Source: Darksidea phi (taxonomy: Eukaryota; Ascomycota; Dothideomycetes; Pleosporales; Lentitheciaceae). From it: DNA of 43,190 bases. Positions 1 to 7,717 of the stretch are shown here, in pieces. Both the position numbers and the translations under genes were made by a program. A model generated the notes under the pieces. The model saw nothing but the letters and a program-made list of their open reading frames with translations. It ran no database searches and had not been told where the DNA came from. Every line of letters begins with the position of its first letter. Within the stretch, counting starts at the first letter, position 1. The stretch is from contig JASJFT010000305.1 in assembly GCA_030770425.1 (NCBI GenBank), positions 1 through 43,190 of the forward strand, written 5' to 3'.

Positions 1-390
1 CCTACACCTGCACCTATTGAATCAAACGCTGCGCAAACTAGTGATAGGGCAGCTGATATCCCTAGCTTCGAGTCTATACGTATAGATTGGCAATTATAAT
101 AGAGCGCTATTGATTCTGGCGTCTTTTCTGGCGACGGCCTTGTTTTGGTAGAGTACGCGGAAACCCCATGGTCTAGCTTATGTGGCAAAAATCCGGCCGA
201 ATTGCTTGGCGGCGTATTACGCGTGGGTAGAGAGTAAAGTACAACTTCAACTTTGCCAACATTCTTTTAGGCTGTGCCACGCGATATACCCACCTGCCTA
301 TTTAGGAATAGCTTTAACGTCATGGTTGCCTTGGGCAAAAAGCTAGGCGGTGCGCAACATGAAGCCGGGTGCGATGGTGAGGTTCTGTAA
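1..390 (+). pseudogene. Unidentified degenerate coding relic
   Basis: Frame 1 from the first base reads as protein-like sequence for about 130 codons, broken by only four in-frame stops before the terminal TAA at 388-390 (a TAA-TAG pair near 98-103, then near 235 and 268). A stretch such as GLVLVEYAETPWSSLCGKN is typical of a real protein. I do not recognise the family. It may be the 3' part of a gene that starts outside the window. Some stops fit CAG-to-TAG or TGG-to-TAG change. It could also be chance openness in a GC-balanced region. Confidence 0.25.
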
Positions 391-469
391 GCCTTATATC
401 TGCGTTATACTGCTGGGATTCTAAGGCTTACAAGAAACCTATCACTAAGTGTTGCGGACGGAACTGTGG

Positions 470-577
470 TGGGGGGTGCTGAAAATGTGCCCGGGCACGG
501 ACGATGCTGCCAAGCCTCCCCCAACCGCCATGGACCAAGGCCTTCGACACGATCCCCGGCTCGTCTCGAGAGAGCCC
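470..577 (-). repeat. Short dispersed repeat, copy 1
   Basis: This is the first of four copies of a roughly 60-113-bp sequence in the window (others at 3675-3734, 6326-6438, 42996-43108). Read on the minus strand it contains the shared core tccatggcggttgggggagg, then ggcttggcagcatcgt, then a perfect 12-bp palindrome GTGCCCGGGCAC (487-498), then attttcagcacccc. It abuts, and probably interrupted, a patatin-like coding relic at 581-688. The sequence matches no transposon class I know. All copies lie in the GC-balanced flanks and none shows RIP-type decay. Confidence 0.85.
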
Positions 578-580
578 GGA

Positions 581-688
581 AATGTCAAAGTAGTCGCACG
601 GCTTTGGTGGGGCATCCGGATTGACGGCGTCAATGAACTGCTAGAGGCCGCCGTCGAGGGCCAGCAGCCGGACGTCTGGATTCGGCAT
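581..688 (-). pseudogene. Patatin-like phospholipase fragment, truncated
   Basis: On the minus strand from an ATG at 688 the frame reads RLLALDGG, then an in-frame TAG, then QFIDAVNPDAPPKPCDYFDI. This matches the N-terminal part of fungal patatin-like phospholipases (acyl hydrolases), where an oxyanion-hole DGGG segment is followed by a helix and the P-P-K-P-C-D-Y-F-D block just before the GxSxG nucleophile. Here roughly ten residues after DGG are missing, one codon has become TAG (fits CAG to TAG), and the nucleophile segment is absent because homology stops at the dispersed repeat 470-577. It is a dead fragment. The family assignment rests on motif memory and is fairly secure. Confidence 0.6.
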
Positions 689-804
689 GAAGGGTTATTG
701 AGACTGGTCTTTGACATGGCTATTGTGCGTTCGTCTTAATATCGCTCTTGAACAGTTCAGCTCGGGAGCGCACATGATATTTAGAGTAAGGCACGCTTTT
801 CAAT

Positions 805-1945
805 ATGGATGGCCGTGAGCTCACTATACAATCAGCTATCAGCCATCTCGATTCCGGTGTTTTTACGAGCCTGCGCGCTGCTGCTAAGGCGTACGCTACG
901 CGATCGAATAGCTGGCGCGACTACCAGAAGAATCAGCCACGAGAATCAATAGCGATTGACGCCAGACCAGGAGAGCTTCCTAGTAGACTGGATCCTCGAA
1001 TAGGATAAGGCTGGCCACCCTCCCTCACACGCGCGCGCTCGAGAACTAGCCATCCGAATCCTACAGATAGGCGGCCATCACGAACCTCTAGGCCGCCGCT
1101 GGCTGTCTGCCTTCCTCAGCCGAAATCCACTCGTCAAATCAGTTATTGGTAGAATGCTAGAGGCTCCTAGAGCTCAGGCAGCTAGCTATGAAGAGCTGCG
1201 CGCATGGCTAGAGCTATTTGATCAGGTTCGAACACGGCTGGGTATACAGACAGAGGATATATGGAATATAGATGAGACTGGTATAGCCCTAGGCAAGTGT
1301 ACCAAGGGCAGAGTGCTAGTATCTAGTAAGAAGAAGAAGGCCTATAAACGTTCTCTAGAGAATCGTGAGTGGGTATTAGTTATTAAGTGTATATTAGCTA
1401 GAGGGCGGAAACTACGCTGCGTAGTAATATTTAAGGGTAAATATCTACAAACAACGTAGTTCCTATTAGAATTAGTTCCCGATTGGCTATATGCGACCTC
1501 TTAGAATGGCTGGACCTCGAATTCTCTAGGCGTTGAGTGGCTGAATCGAATCTATATCCCTGATTCAGCTCCGTAGGACGATCGATGGCGATTACTTCTA
1601 CTCGACGGCTATAGTAGCCATACGACTATTGAATTCCTATGGGCCTGCAAACAGAATAGAATACAGCCTCTATTTCTACCCCCTCACTCAACATACCTCC
1701 TATAGCTACTAGATCTATTAGTATTCTCGAGAGCGAAGGCTCTATATAGGAATCAGGTACGCGACCTAGCTAGCCTCGACGACGCTACGCCTATCAAGAA
1801 GGAACGTTTTATCAGCTACTATTACAGAGCTAGGGAGGAAGCTATTACTAAGGAGTAATTCGAGCTAGATAGCTAGCTGCTGGCCTAGTAGTCTGAAATA
1901 TTGGACCGTGCACCCAAGCTAAGTCAGCTGACCGCCTTGGCGTAA
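805..1945 (+). pseudogene. pogo-family (Tc1/mariner superfamily) DDE transposase pseudogene
   Basis: This is a relic of a cut-and-paste DNA transposon. An N-terminal helix-turn-helix of the psq/CENP-B kind is visible (SLRAAAKAYA near 862-897). After a frameshift near 900-965 the frame continues as FLVDWILE-stop-DKAGHPPSHAR, then the DDE catalytic core: WNIDETGIALG (first Asp near 1270), NREWVLVI, VIFKGK, LLLLDGYSSH (second Asp near 1600), and LDLLVFS (third Asp near 1710), followed by LDDATPIKKERF. At least seven in-frame stops interrupt it, all TAG or TAA. Several sit where relatives have Trp or Gln, so they fit G-to-A or C-to-T change of the RIP type. I could not define terminal inverted repeats. 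Confidence 0.85.
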
Positions 1946-2032
1946 AGACTTCTATGTTACGACTTCTACGATGCTCTTCCGACTCGTAGCGCCGACCTTA
2001 TCTACCCCGCTTTTATATCAGTCTACCACATC

Positions 2033-2827
2033 ATGATCGAAGTCCTAGACACTGCTCAAAGCTTCATACTGGTCAACGGAAGGCCCGAGTTCACATGTAC
2101 CAAGGTTCTTTTCCGCCAGGACGGCATCACCTTCTGTGCAAGGTCACCCGATAGACGGGAAATAAATTTTAACAAACTGGAAAGCGTTCGACCTATCCCT
2201 CTCGAGTCCTATTGTCCCCCTCTTCCCTTCCATTGTGCTATTGCACCGAACCCCAATCAATGTTACATCAAAAGGCCGAGCTTGATGGCGTTCGAAGGGG
2301 GAGAATACCTTGCCAACCTCGTACTTCGAGAGCTTTCAACTTGCGAGATAATTCGAGGGCAACCGCATAAAAATCTCGCAACATACTATGGCTGCCAGGC
2401 GTATAACGGCCGCATTATCGGTCTTTGCTTCGAGAAGTACCGAGAGACTCTCATGGACAAGATAAATCCCGGCCACCTCAACAAGACTATGTTCATGCTC
2501 TCGGAAGGCCGAGCCACCGTACGGAAGAATGCGGCGCGTTATCTCCAGGGCGTTGAAGAAGGAATTCGACACCTACATAGCCTCGGCCGCATTCACAACG
2601 ACATCAATCCTGCAAACATCATGATTACCGAGGACGACACACCGGTTATTATCGACTTCGACACTAGTAGTGCCCCAGGGACAAGGCTGGACAAAGCGAA
2701 ACGTACGTACGGATGGTTCAACCCGTGCGTGCTTAAGTCACACAAGAGCAATGACTTGGACGCTCTGGAGGAATTACGTATTTGGTTGACTGGTTCCTCA
2801 CCAACGGAGTATCAATTTGATTCTTAA
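2033..2827 (+). CDS. Fungal protein kinase-like protein (atypical motifs)
   Basis: A single-exon ORF of 264 codons with A at -3 of the ATG. The C-terminal half matches a compact kinase-like family common in Pezizomycotina: a catalytic-loop equivalent HNDINPAN (residues 188-195, canonical HRDxxxxN with Arg replaced by Asn), then IIDFD (206-210, canonical DFG with the Gly replaced by Asp), then KRTYGWF and NDLDALEEL. In the N-lobe, Lys80 (CYIKRP) and Glu105 (STCEIIRG) are the likely ATP-anchoring Lys and alphaC Glu, followed by a PHKNLATYYGC strand. No glycine-rich loop is visible and the first 75 residues are family-specific. Asp190, Asn195 and Asp208 are kept, so weak catalysis is possible, but an altered or pseudo-kinase is equally plausible. 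The frame is clean, with no RIP-type stops. It lies 87 bp downstream of the pogo relic. Confidence 0.8.
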   Translation: MIEVLDTAQSFILVNGRPEFTCTKVLFRQDGITFCARSPDRREINFNKLESVRPIPLESYCPPLPFHCAIAPNPNQCYIKRPSLMAFEGGEYLANLVLRELSTCEIIRGQPHKNLATYYGCQAYNGRIIGLCFEKYRETLMDKINPGHLNKTMFMLSEGRATVRKNAARYLQGVEEGIRHLHSLGRIHNDINPANIMITEDDTPVIIDFDTSSAPGTRLDKAKRTYGWFNPCVLKSHKSNDLDALEELRIWLTGSSPTEYQFDS

Positions 2828-2971
2828 TTGCAAGGTTCCGAGGAGTATAGAGTAGGATTGAGAGAGTGCTATCGTTGTATTGAAGCTTCTGTAAAAGACT
2901 GTTCTAGGTGTTGAATGCACAGTACTCCTCCATCATGTGCACGGCGTCTTCATCGCAACATGTACGCCAAC

Positions 2972-3112
2972 CTAATCTTTCTTCACATAGCTGTCCGAGT
3001 GCGGACAGTCGGACGACTCGCAGTCCTTGATCTTCTCGATACTGCCATAAATAGATCTGAATGTGCAGTTGTTGACAAGAGTTTGCGTGGTGCTGGGACT
3101 AATGGTAGCCAT
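2972..3112 (-). CDS. Small protein (46 aa) behind a 5'-UTR intron
   Basis: On the minus strand an ATG at 3112-3110 opens a 46-codon frame ending in TAG at 2974-2972. The protein has three Cys (16, 31, 36), a VNNCTFRSIYG segment, and no signal peptide in this model. A textbook fungal intron lies directly upstream: GTAAGG donor at 3166, branch point TTACTAAC, CTTTCAG acceptor ending at 3113, 54 nt. The acceptor touches the ATG, and no ATG occurs in the upstream exon, so the intron would be in the 5' UTR. A TATA box lies about 200 bp upstream (3309-3317). The VNNCxF pattern recalls BYS1-type small secreted proteins only weakly, and I make no functional claim. A further 3' exon is possible because GTGAAG occurs near the stop. 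Confidence 0.5.
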   Translation of the reverse strand: MATISPSTTQTLVNNCTFRSIYGSIEKIKDCESSDCPHSDSYVKKD

Positions 3113-3166
3113 CTGAAAGGTTAGTAACTATGTAGGTTCCTCGTCAACAGTGGCCTTCTACCTTAC
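3113..3166 (-). other. Predicted 54-nt spliceosomal intron in the 5' UTR
   Basis: The minus strand reads GTAAGGTAGAAGG at the donor, GTTACTAACC around the branch point, and TTTCAG at the acceptor, with 54 nt in total. All three signals are near consensus for filamentous fungi. This is the main reason to believe in the short gene downstream of it. Confidence 0.6.
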
Positions 3167-3238
3167 CTCGCTGGCGTTGTGGATGTTTCGTTCAGGATAG
3201 GTATTGATAGTTCCGGTTTAGGTAGAGTAGAGATAGTA

Positions 3239-3257
3239 TCACAGTGAATCACTGTGA
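3239..3257. promoter_or_regulatory. Perfect 8-bp inverted repeat, 3-nt spacer
   Basis: TCACAGTG-AAT-CACTGTGA. It lies between the TATA box (3309-3317) and the intron of the small minus-strand gene, so it falls in the probable 5' leader or core promoter. It could form a hairpin in the mRNA leader or be a dimeric factor site. No factor is assigned. Confidence 0.4.
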
Positions 3258-3308
3258 GGGAAAGAAGTGAGAACTGCGGTTGATTGTGAAAGCTCTGTAT
3301 CAGAGCGG

Positions 3309-3317
3309 CTTATATAG
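3309..3317 (-). promoter_or_regulatory. TATA box of the small minus-strand gene
   Basis: The minus strand reads CTATATAAG, with a pyrimidine-rich tract (ctcacttctttccctcac) 35-60 bp downstream that would suit transcription start. This agrees with the intron and ATG further downstream. Confidence 0.45.
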
Positions 3318-3670
3318 AACAGAATGCGGCGTAGCAGCTAGGAGCAGTCATGTGATCTGATCTGGTGTGTGAGCTAGCCTGATAGATAGTAACTTCTCTG
3401 AGTTTTTATACAAGCGTTACAAGGATTTTATATAGCAGTGTTGCAGCGTGCTCTTCTGCATGAAAACATGCATCATGTTTCTCATGTGCTAGTGAGACAT
3501 CCGTATGGTGGCTTGCTAGGCTCCGCGAATAGGAGTATGTATCATAGCGGGATCAGCAGGCCAAGGGGTGCAACCGAGAGCTCGTAATCTGGCAACGACA
3601 GGTGCATATTGTTTCGCGGCTGCATGCAGACGTGTGCAGATGAGAACCGTCCTTTCGCGATCTAGCGTTA
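3318..3670. other. Non-coding stretch, nothing recognised
   Basis: I see no convincing ORF, RNA gene or transposon motif here. It serves as upstream sequence of the small minus-strand gene on one side and runs into dispersed-repeat copy 2 on the other. Confidence 0.5.
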
Positions 3671-3674
3671 CGCA

Positions 3675-3734
3675 TGGTCCATGGCGGTTGGGGGAGGCTT
3701 GGCAGATCGTGCGTGCCCGGGCATATTTTCAGCC
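3675..3734 (+). repeat. Short dispersed repeat, copy 2 (partial)
   Basis: It shares the core tggtccatggcggttggggg, then gaggcttggca, then cgtgcgtgcccgggcatattttcag, with the other copies. One base is missing in ggcag-atcgtg, and the palindrome has one change (GTGCCCGGGCAT). The left 45 bp found in copies 3 and 4 are absent, so this copy is truncated. It runs directly into a C-rich tract. Confidence 0.85.
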
Positions 3735-3783
3735 AACCCCTCCCCCTCCTCCCTCCCTCCCCCCCCCCCTCCCCTCCCCCCTC
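3735..3783 (+). repeat. C-rich low-complexity tract at the repeat's 3' end
   Basis: About 49 bp of CCCCT/CCTCC-type sequence with an uninterrupted C run near 3761-3770. It follows immediately after repeat copy 2. Copies 1 and 3 are also followed on the same side by short C runs, and copy 4 by a C/G-rich stretch. Predicted proteins across it are artefacts of composition. Confidence 0.8.
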
Positions 3784-4093
3784 CACAGTTGATTGCGAGC
3801 ACGCATTGCCCGGCATGCTGAGCCTGAGCATGACCTCCATGACAGACTCTCAGTCTTCGGCGGCTACAAGTCGACCGAGTGCCAGAAGGATGACGGCCCG
3901 CAGACCAGCGCTGCAGGCACCGCCCTACCGAGCGGATGACGACAGCTTCGTATCGTCTCTGCAAACCCCAGACGCCGTCGACAACCATTCCCCTCGTTCT
4001 TGACGGGCCCTTGCTTGCCCCCCAGACTCTTTGCCCGTAAGTACTCGTCGAACAGACTACTTGGGTGAGAGGACACGACTAACACCGTGACGC

Positions 4094-4194
4094 AGCAGCC
4101 CACCACGACGGCAGCCCACCACGACGACAGCCCACCACGACGGCACCCCACCACGACGGCACCCCACCACGACGGCACCCCACCGCGACGGCAC
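4094..4194 (+). repeat. 16-bp minisatellite, six units plus a partial one
   Basis: The unit is ggcaccccaccacgac (variants ggcagcccaccacgac and gacagcccaccacgac), in units starting at 4094, 4110, 4126, 4142, 4158 and 4174, then ggcac. Sixteen is not a multiple of three, so it is unlikely to be coding. Confidence 0.9.
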
Positions 4195-4234
4195 TGCTGA
4201 ACCGTAGTTGCAAACAAAACTGGCTTCAGCTTCT

Positions 4235-5351
4235 AGCCCCGCCCTCCGTCAGTCAACAGCCTTGCCGTCCTTCAGGGCGGCGAAGGACCGACATATAATG
4301 GTTGGGCTTTTGTGGATACTTTGGATGCCCTATCTAGTTGGCACTCGACGATATCTTGTCGGCACGGGACATATTGGACGGGACGCCATGATAGACCTGT
4401 CTTGTGACAGTGGTCTTCAATGGTTCATGGATAGGGCTAGTCGCTGCTCGGCTTTTGTCTGGTTCGGCCGACTCCAGTCCCGTCTCAGAGGCTTAGTACA
4501 TCGCCGTGGCCGCCAAACATAGCCCTGAGCTCAGGGGTGAGGGGGCAGTCGCCGCTCCGGCCTTCACGCTTGGTACCAGCAGCGTCAGGCCGTTGACGCT
4601 CTCTGTATCTATACCGGCTCCTAACTCGAGTAGTACCGCCGCAACGACTGTGAGCCCGTTCCTAGTTGTCTATAACAACGACGTCCTCCTATCCTCGTCC
4701 GCGATGTCGATATCGATTCCATACCAAACCAGTGTTGAGACCACGTACTGCTTCACCTTGAACTGTACAAGAAATTCAAGCGGCATAGCTTCTTTATGCC
4801 GTCGTAACCTCTTTTGCGCACTTGACTCGACGTCATTTGTCCGTCTAATCAGCAGCTCTACAACGGCTACGTTCCTGCCCAGCTGTCCACGAGTGGCGTC
4901 CCAACTCTTGTCTTAAGTACATATGACGCAGACGACGATGACAGTAACACCGCGCTACAAAAGCTTACAAACTCCTCCCGTCTCTCCTACAGCCCATGAC
5001 CGTGCCGTCCGCCCTCCTGCGTCAGGACACTACATCGAGGCCGTGGTCCAATAGCTCTTGAGAGAAGAAGACTGATAACCGAGTCCGGTTCGGTTCGGTC
5101 CGGTTGGTGGAGAGTCAACGAACCATTCGCAAAGCTTATATGGGAAGTACTTACATCAAGTTTGGTGCTGCTAAGGCCTATACTTGAAGTATGGTTGTCG
5201 AGTCCCCCTCAGCGCTTCAATATCATCAACCTACGCCAGATTAGCACTACTCCATGTACACATCAAACAAGCGACTTACCTTGACCGCGTCAGTCGTCAC
5301 AAACGCCCATCCTCCAGACGATAAAGCTCGAAACAAACGCCCGCTAGCCAT
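4235..5351 (-). pseudogene. Ankyrin-repeat protein pseudogene with remnant introns
   Basis: The minus strand starts well: ATG at 5351 and 24 codons (MASGRLFRALSSGG...), then a GTAAGT donor at 5279 with a 49-nt intron ending in GGCGTAG at 5231, then exon sequence, then another GTAAGT near 5155. After that come successive ankyrin-like segments: ELLDHGLDV (near 5050), RTARSWAVGETGGVCKLL (near 4970), GRNVAVVELLIR (near 4865), VSTLVWYGIDIDIADED (near 4710), VVAAVLLELGAGIDTE (near 4640) and, more weakly, DIVECQLDRASKVSTKAQPL (near 4320). Several stops and frame changes separate the segments, so no single ORF survives. Ankyrin proteins are protein-binding scaffolds, but the partner and role are unknown. 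The 3' end is approximate. Confidence 0.65.
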
Positions 5352-5478
5352 GTGGGTCGGAATGAATCTTCAGGAGCGGTCTGGGTTATAGTGCAAGGCT
5401 CAGCGTGGGTAGGACTTGGCTCGCATGAGAGTGCTTACCTCTTTCTAGGTCCCATAACTCTCCCTTCCTTTCCTTCCC
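5352..5478. promoter_or_regulatory. Short spacer between two divergent ankyrin relics
   Basis: About 127 bp separate the ATG of the minus-strand ankyrin relic from the first recognisable ankyrin codons on the plus strand. It may once have been a shared divergent promoter, or it may hold a lost upstream exon of the plus-strand gene. I see no motif strong enough to call. Confidence 0.3.
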
Positions 5479-6003
5479 ACTCCAATTACGGCTATGCACG
5501 GACACGGAGATGTTAGTTAGCTGCTTGACCAACGGGCGCGACATGACGATCCAGGACTGTTCTACGGGGCTGTCGTTGAAATGCTGCTCGAGCGCGGAGC
5601 TGACCCGAATGGCGAAGAGAGTGAAGAATGGCGCAGACCCCAACCCGTCGCGGACGAGCAAGAAGAGCGGTCATTCCGACAAAGATGAGAGTCGACGCCG
5701 CTGGCTATTGCTGCATGGCGGGGTCGCATTGCTGTGGTGAAGCGTCTGCTCGCCAGTGGAGCCGACCCGGTCTGAGAATCGGCCAACGCAGGCTGGCTCG
5801 TAGAGACAAGAGCATGTATTGGCGGGCTATGGCGGGCCATGGCGGGCCTCGGACCAATGGCCATACTCGAGGAGCGGGCGATGGCGGGCCTCGACCAATG
5901 ACCATACTCGAGGAAACGGACAGCGCCCTTGTACGCAATAGAAAGCGGTCACGAACAAGTCGTCCAGGCAGGAGCGGATGCCAGGGTCCGAGATTCGCCG
6001 ACC
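5479..6003 (+). pseudogene. Ankyrin-repeat protein pseudogene (plus strand)
   Basis: Frame 1 reads TPITAMHGHGDVS, TAG (5518), LLDQRARHDDPGLFYGAV, VEMLLERGADPN, then TGA near 5688, then TPLAIAAWRGRIAVVKRL with LASGADP, TGA near 5773, and after a duplicated insert APLYAIESGHEQVV and AGADARVRD. These are clear ankyrin repeats (TPLxxA...G...VVxxLLxxGADPN) all in one frame but interrupted by three or more stops. The in-frame stops at 5688 and 5773 are TGA and fit CGA-to-TGA change. The block 5821-5916 is a local tandem duplication that replaces part of a repeat. The gene is dead. Confidence 0.7.
5821..5916 (+). repeat. Local tandem duplication inside the ankyrin relic
   Basis: Short ggcgggc-type repeats (5820-5850) precede two copies of an approximately 40-bp unit beginning atggcgggcctcg and ending atactcgagga. 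The two units differ at a few bases. It disrupts the ankyrin reading and is likely slippage or unequal exchange. Confidence 0.7.
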
Positions 6004-6070
6004 ATGGCGGGAAAAACAGACATGGCAAGACCGCCACTCGATCACGGCGCAGGATTCGGTCGATGGTGGG

Positions 6071-6130
6071 GAGTGGGGAGAGCGACGGGTGGGGAGAGCG
6101 ACGGGTGGGGAGAGCGACGGGTGGAGAGGG
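6071..6130 (+). repeat. 16-bp minisatellite, three units plus a partial one
   Basis: The unit is gggtggggagagcgac, at 6071 (first base pair varied), 6087 and 6103, then a decayed partial unit from 6119. The unit length equals that of the 4094 array, but the sequence is unrelated. Confidence 0.85.
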
Positions 6131-6325
6131 CTGCGAGCAAGAGTTGAAGCAGAAGTTGGTCCGTCGCAATACGAATGCTGGTGAAAGCGCAGAGGGCCGG
6201 ACCCGCAATTGATCCGATTCAACCCGAACCGTGCGCCGCCTCAGGAATCCGCGGCCGTTCGCGTCTTCACACGTGCAAGTCAATGCGTGTGTGGAGCAGC
6301 TTGCCAGGCAACAGTTCGTCGGAAG

Positions 6326-6438
6326 GAGCAACGGGCCGCTGGGTGCTCTCGAGAGATGGCGTCGAAGGCCTTGGTCCATGGCGGTTGGGGGAGGCTTGGC
6401 AGCATCGTGCGTGCCCGGGCATATTTTCAGCACCCCTC
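6326..6438 (+). repeat. Short dispersed repeat, copy 3 (full, 113 bp)
   Basis: It is nearly identical over 113 bp to copy 4 at 42996-43108. It starts gagcaacgggccgctgggtg, continues ctctcgagagatggcgtcg and the shared core, and ends atattttcagcacccctc. A 7-bp inverted pair GGGTGCT (6341-6347) and AGCACCC (6429-6435) brackets 95 bp, which could be the ends of a very small inverted-repeat element. However, the identity with copy 4 extends 15 bp beyond the left one. Confidence 0.9.
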
Positions 6439-6607
6439 GGCTTAGGGCTGCTCGGCTCCGTCGCTTCGTGTTGTTGTGTCTTGGGCTAGGCACCCCGGTG
6501 CCAACTGAAGGTTCATCGGGGTTCGGTGAATCATTTGCGCCGATCGTGATAACTCCAGCTCCGAAGAATTTCCAGCTTGGCATTGTCTGACACAGCTGGC
6601 CTTCCGT

Positions 6608-6659
6608 GCAAAACGCCGCAAGCAAAACGCCGCAAGCAAAACGCCGCAAGCAAAACGCC
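6608..6659 (+). repeat. 14-bp tandem repeat
   Basis: The unit gcaaaacgccgcaa occurs at 6608, 6622 and 6636, followed by a 10-bp partial unit. It lies upstream of the 6806 gene, possibly in its promoter or leader. Confidence 0.9.
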
Positions 6660-6665
6660 TTTCCT

Positions 6666-6733
6666 GCTCCTACTTCTTACTCCTACTCCTCCTACTCCAC
6701 TACTGCTGCTGCTGCTGCTCCTATTACTACTAC
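6666..6733 (+). repeat. Pyrimidine-rich tract with (CTG)n microsatellite
   Basis: A ctcctact/ctactc-rich stretch contains a five-unit CTG run near 6703-6717. Pyrimidine tracts of this kind are frequent just upstream of fungal transcription starts, so it may belong to the promoter of the gene at 6806. Confidence 0.6.
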
Positions 6734-6805
6734 CGAGGTTGGCCATTTTTTTTTGGCTCTATTCGGGTCTTCTTATCGCACCGTCTTCGATGCACTGTCG
6801 TCTCG

Positions 6806-7498
6806 ATGTCGACACCTACAGCATTCAATTTCCCGACACCATCGGCGGAAGAAATTGTGGAGGCCTTGCAGAAAGAGCACGAAGCCCAGACCCTAGAAGT
6901 GGATTGCTTTGCCCACTTTGAGCACGACTACAAGTACGTATGCGAACAGGAGCACCAGCTACTTACGCCCGTTCGAATCGACCGACTCCGAGACACTATC
7001 ACGGACGCTGAATATCACGAGATCGAACTCGACTTCTACCGCTCGGTATACACCCAGACTATTTATGATAAATTGCTCGGCAAGCACAAGATAGATGGCG
7101 AGCTCACACTGGAGGGCATTCGAGGGATGAAAGTATCATATAGACGAATGCTAGCAGCAAACGGTCTTACTAGCGATGCATTGAGGAAAAAGCGGCTGGA
7201 GATTACGAATCAGAAGTACTGGAAACCAGAGGCCGAGCTTCTTCAGCAAAAAGCCTCCCTCCGCCAGCATGATAAGCTGGCCAAGCTTGCTAGACAGCAT
7301 GTGGAGACGAAGGCAAAGTCGGGATTGAGGAGAACACCACCCAAAACTACCCGCAGGTCTTCTCGCGTGGCGACACGAACAGCCAATTCCATCCAATCGC
7401 TTCCAAAGTCTAGATCGAACCCGAAACCGGCAGGTCGCATAACTGGGCGCGTTGCGAAACACAAGGGCAAGGGCGGCCTAAAATCTCGCCACCCCTGA
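6806..7498 (+). CDS. Hypothetical protein, basic C-terminal tail (230 aa)
   Basis: A clean ORF of 230 codons. The start context is weak (T at -3), but no other in-frame ATG lies close. Residues 1-125 are acidic to neutral and look helical (EEIVEALQKEHEAQ, RIDRLRDTITDAEYHEIELDFYRSVY). Residues 150-230 are strongly basic and low in hydrophobics (TPPKTTRRSSRVATRT, KHKGKGG), as in nuclear or nucleic-acid-binding tails. I see no known domain. It is followed by the FHA kinase gene on the same strand after 219 bp, so the two are separate transcription units or loosely linked. The frame is intact with no RIP-type stops, so the gene is probably real. Function unknown. Confidence 0.65.
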   Translation: MSTPTAFNFPTPSAEEIVEALQKEHEAQTLEVDCFAHFEHDYKYVCEQEHQLLTPVRIDRLRDTITDAEYHEIELDFYRSVYTQTIYDKLLGKHKIDGELTLEGIRGMKVSYRRMLAANGLTSDALRKKRLEITNQKYWKPEAELLQQKASLRQHDKLAKLARQHVETKAKSGLRRTPPKTTRRSSRVATRTANSIQSLPKSRSNPKPAGRITGRVAKHKGKGGLKSRHP

Positions 7499-7717
7499 TC
7501 CAGGCCCAACCATAGGGCAAGACTCCCGCATACCTTGTATTATTATATGCTCCTTTGCATATTCTTCCTCGGCAATAGGATAGGTAGCAGTCGTCCGATC
7601 TAACAACACACTTTGTGAGCTGCACTTACTTCTCATCATTGGCTTAGACCCTTGATTATCATCTCTTCCACTTGTTCTCCCCTTCGCCTGTTTACTCTGC
7701 CACTACAACTAACAGCC

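Noticed and set aside
449..739. 96-codon plus-strand ORF
   Set aside because: It is the reverse of dispersed-repeat copy 1 plus the patatin relic; the patatin reading on the minus strand is the meaningful one.
4094..4194. CRISPR-like array
   Set aside because: Units are directly adjacent with no spacers, and the genome is clearly eukaryotic.
3553..4217. Several overlapping ORFs on both strands
   Set aside because: They are driven by the C-rich tract and the 16-bp minisatellite and change frame within the repeats.
4506..4916. 136-codon plus-strand ORF
   Set aside because: The opposite strand shows ankyrin-repeat motifs through the same DNA, so this frame is a shadow.
6326..6438. SINE with tRNA-like A and B boxes
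   Set aside because: I could not find convincing A and B boxes, and the tail is C-rich rather than A-rich.
5705..6649. 314-codon minus-strand ORF
   Set aside because: It runs through dispersed-repeat copy 3, a minisatellite and the antisense of the ankyrin relic. Its length comes from GC-rich repeats, not from a gene.
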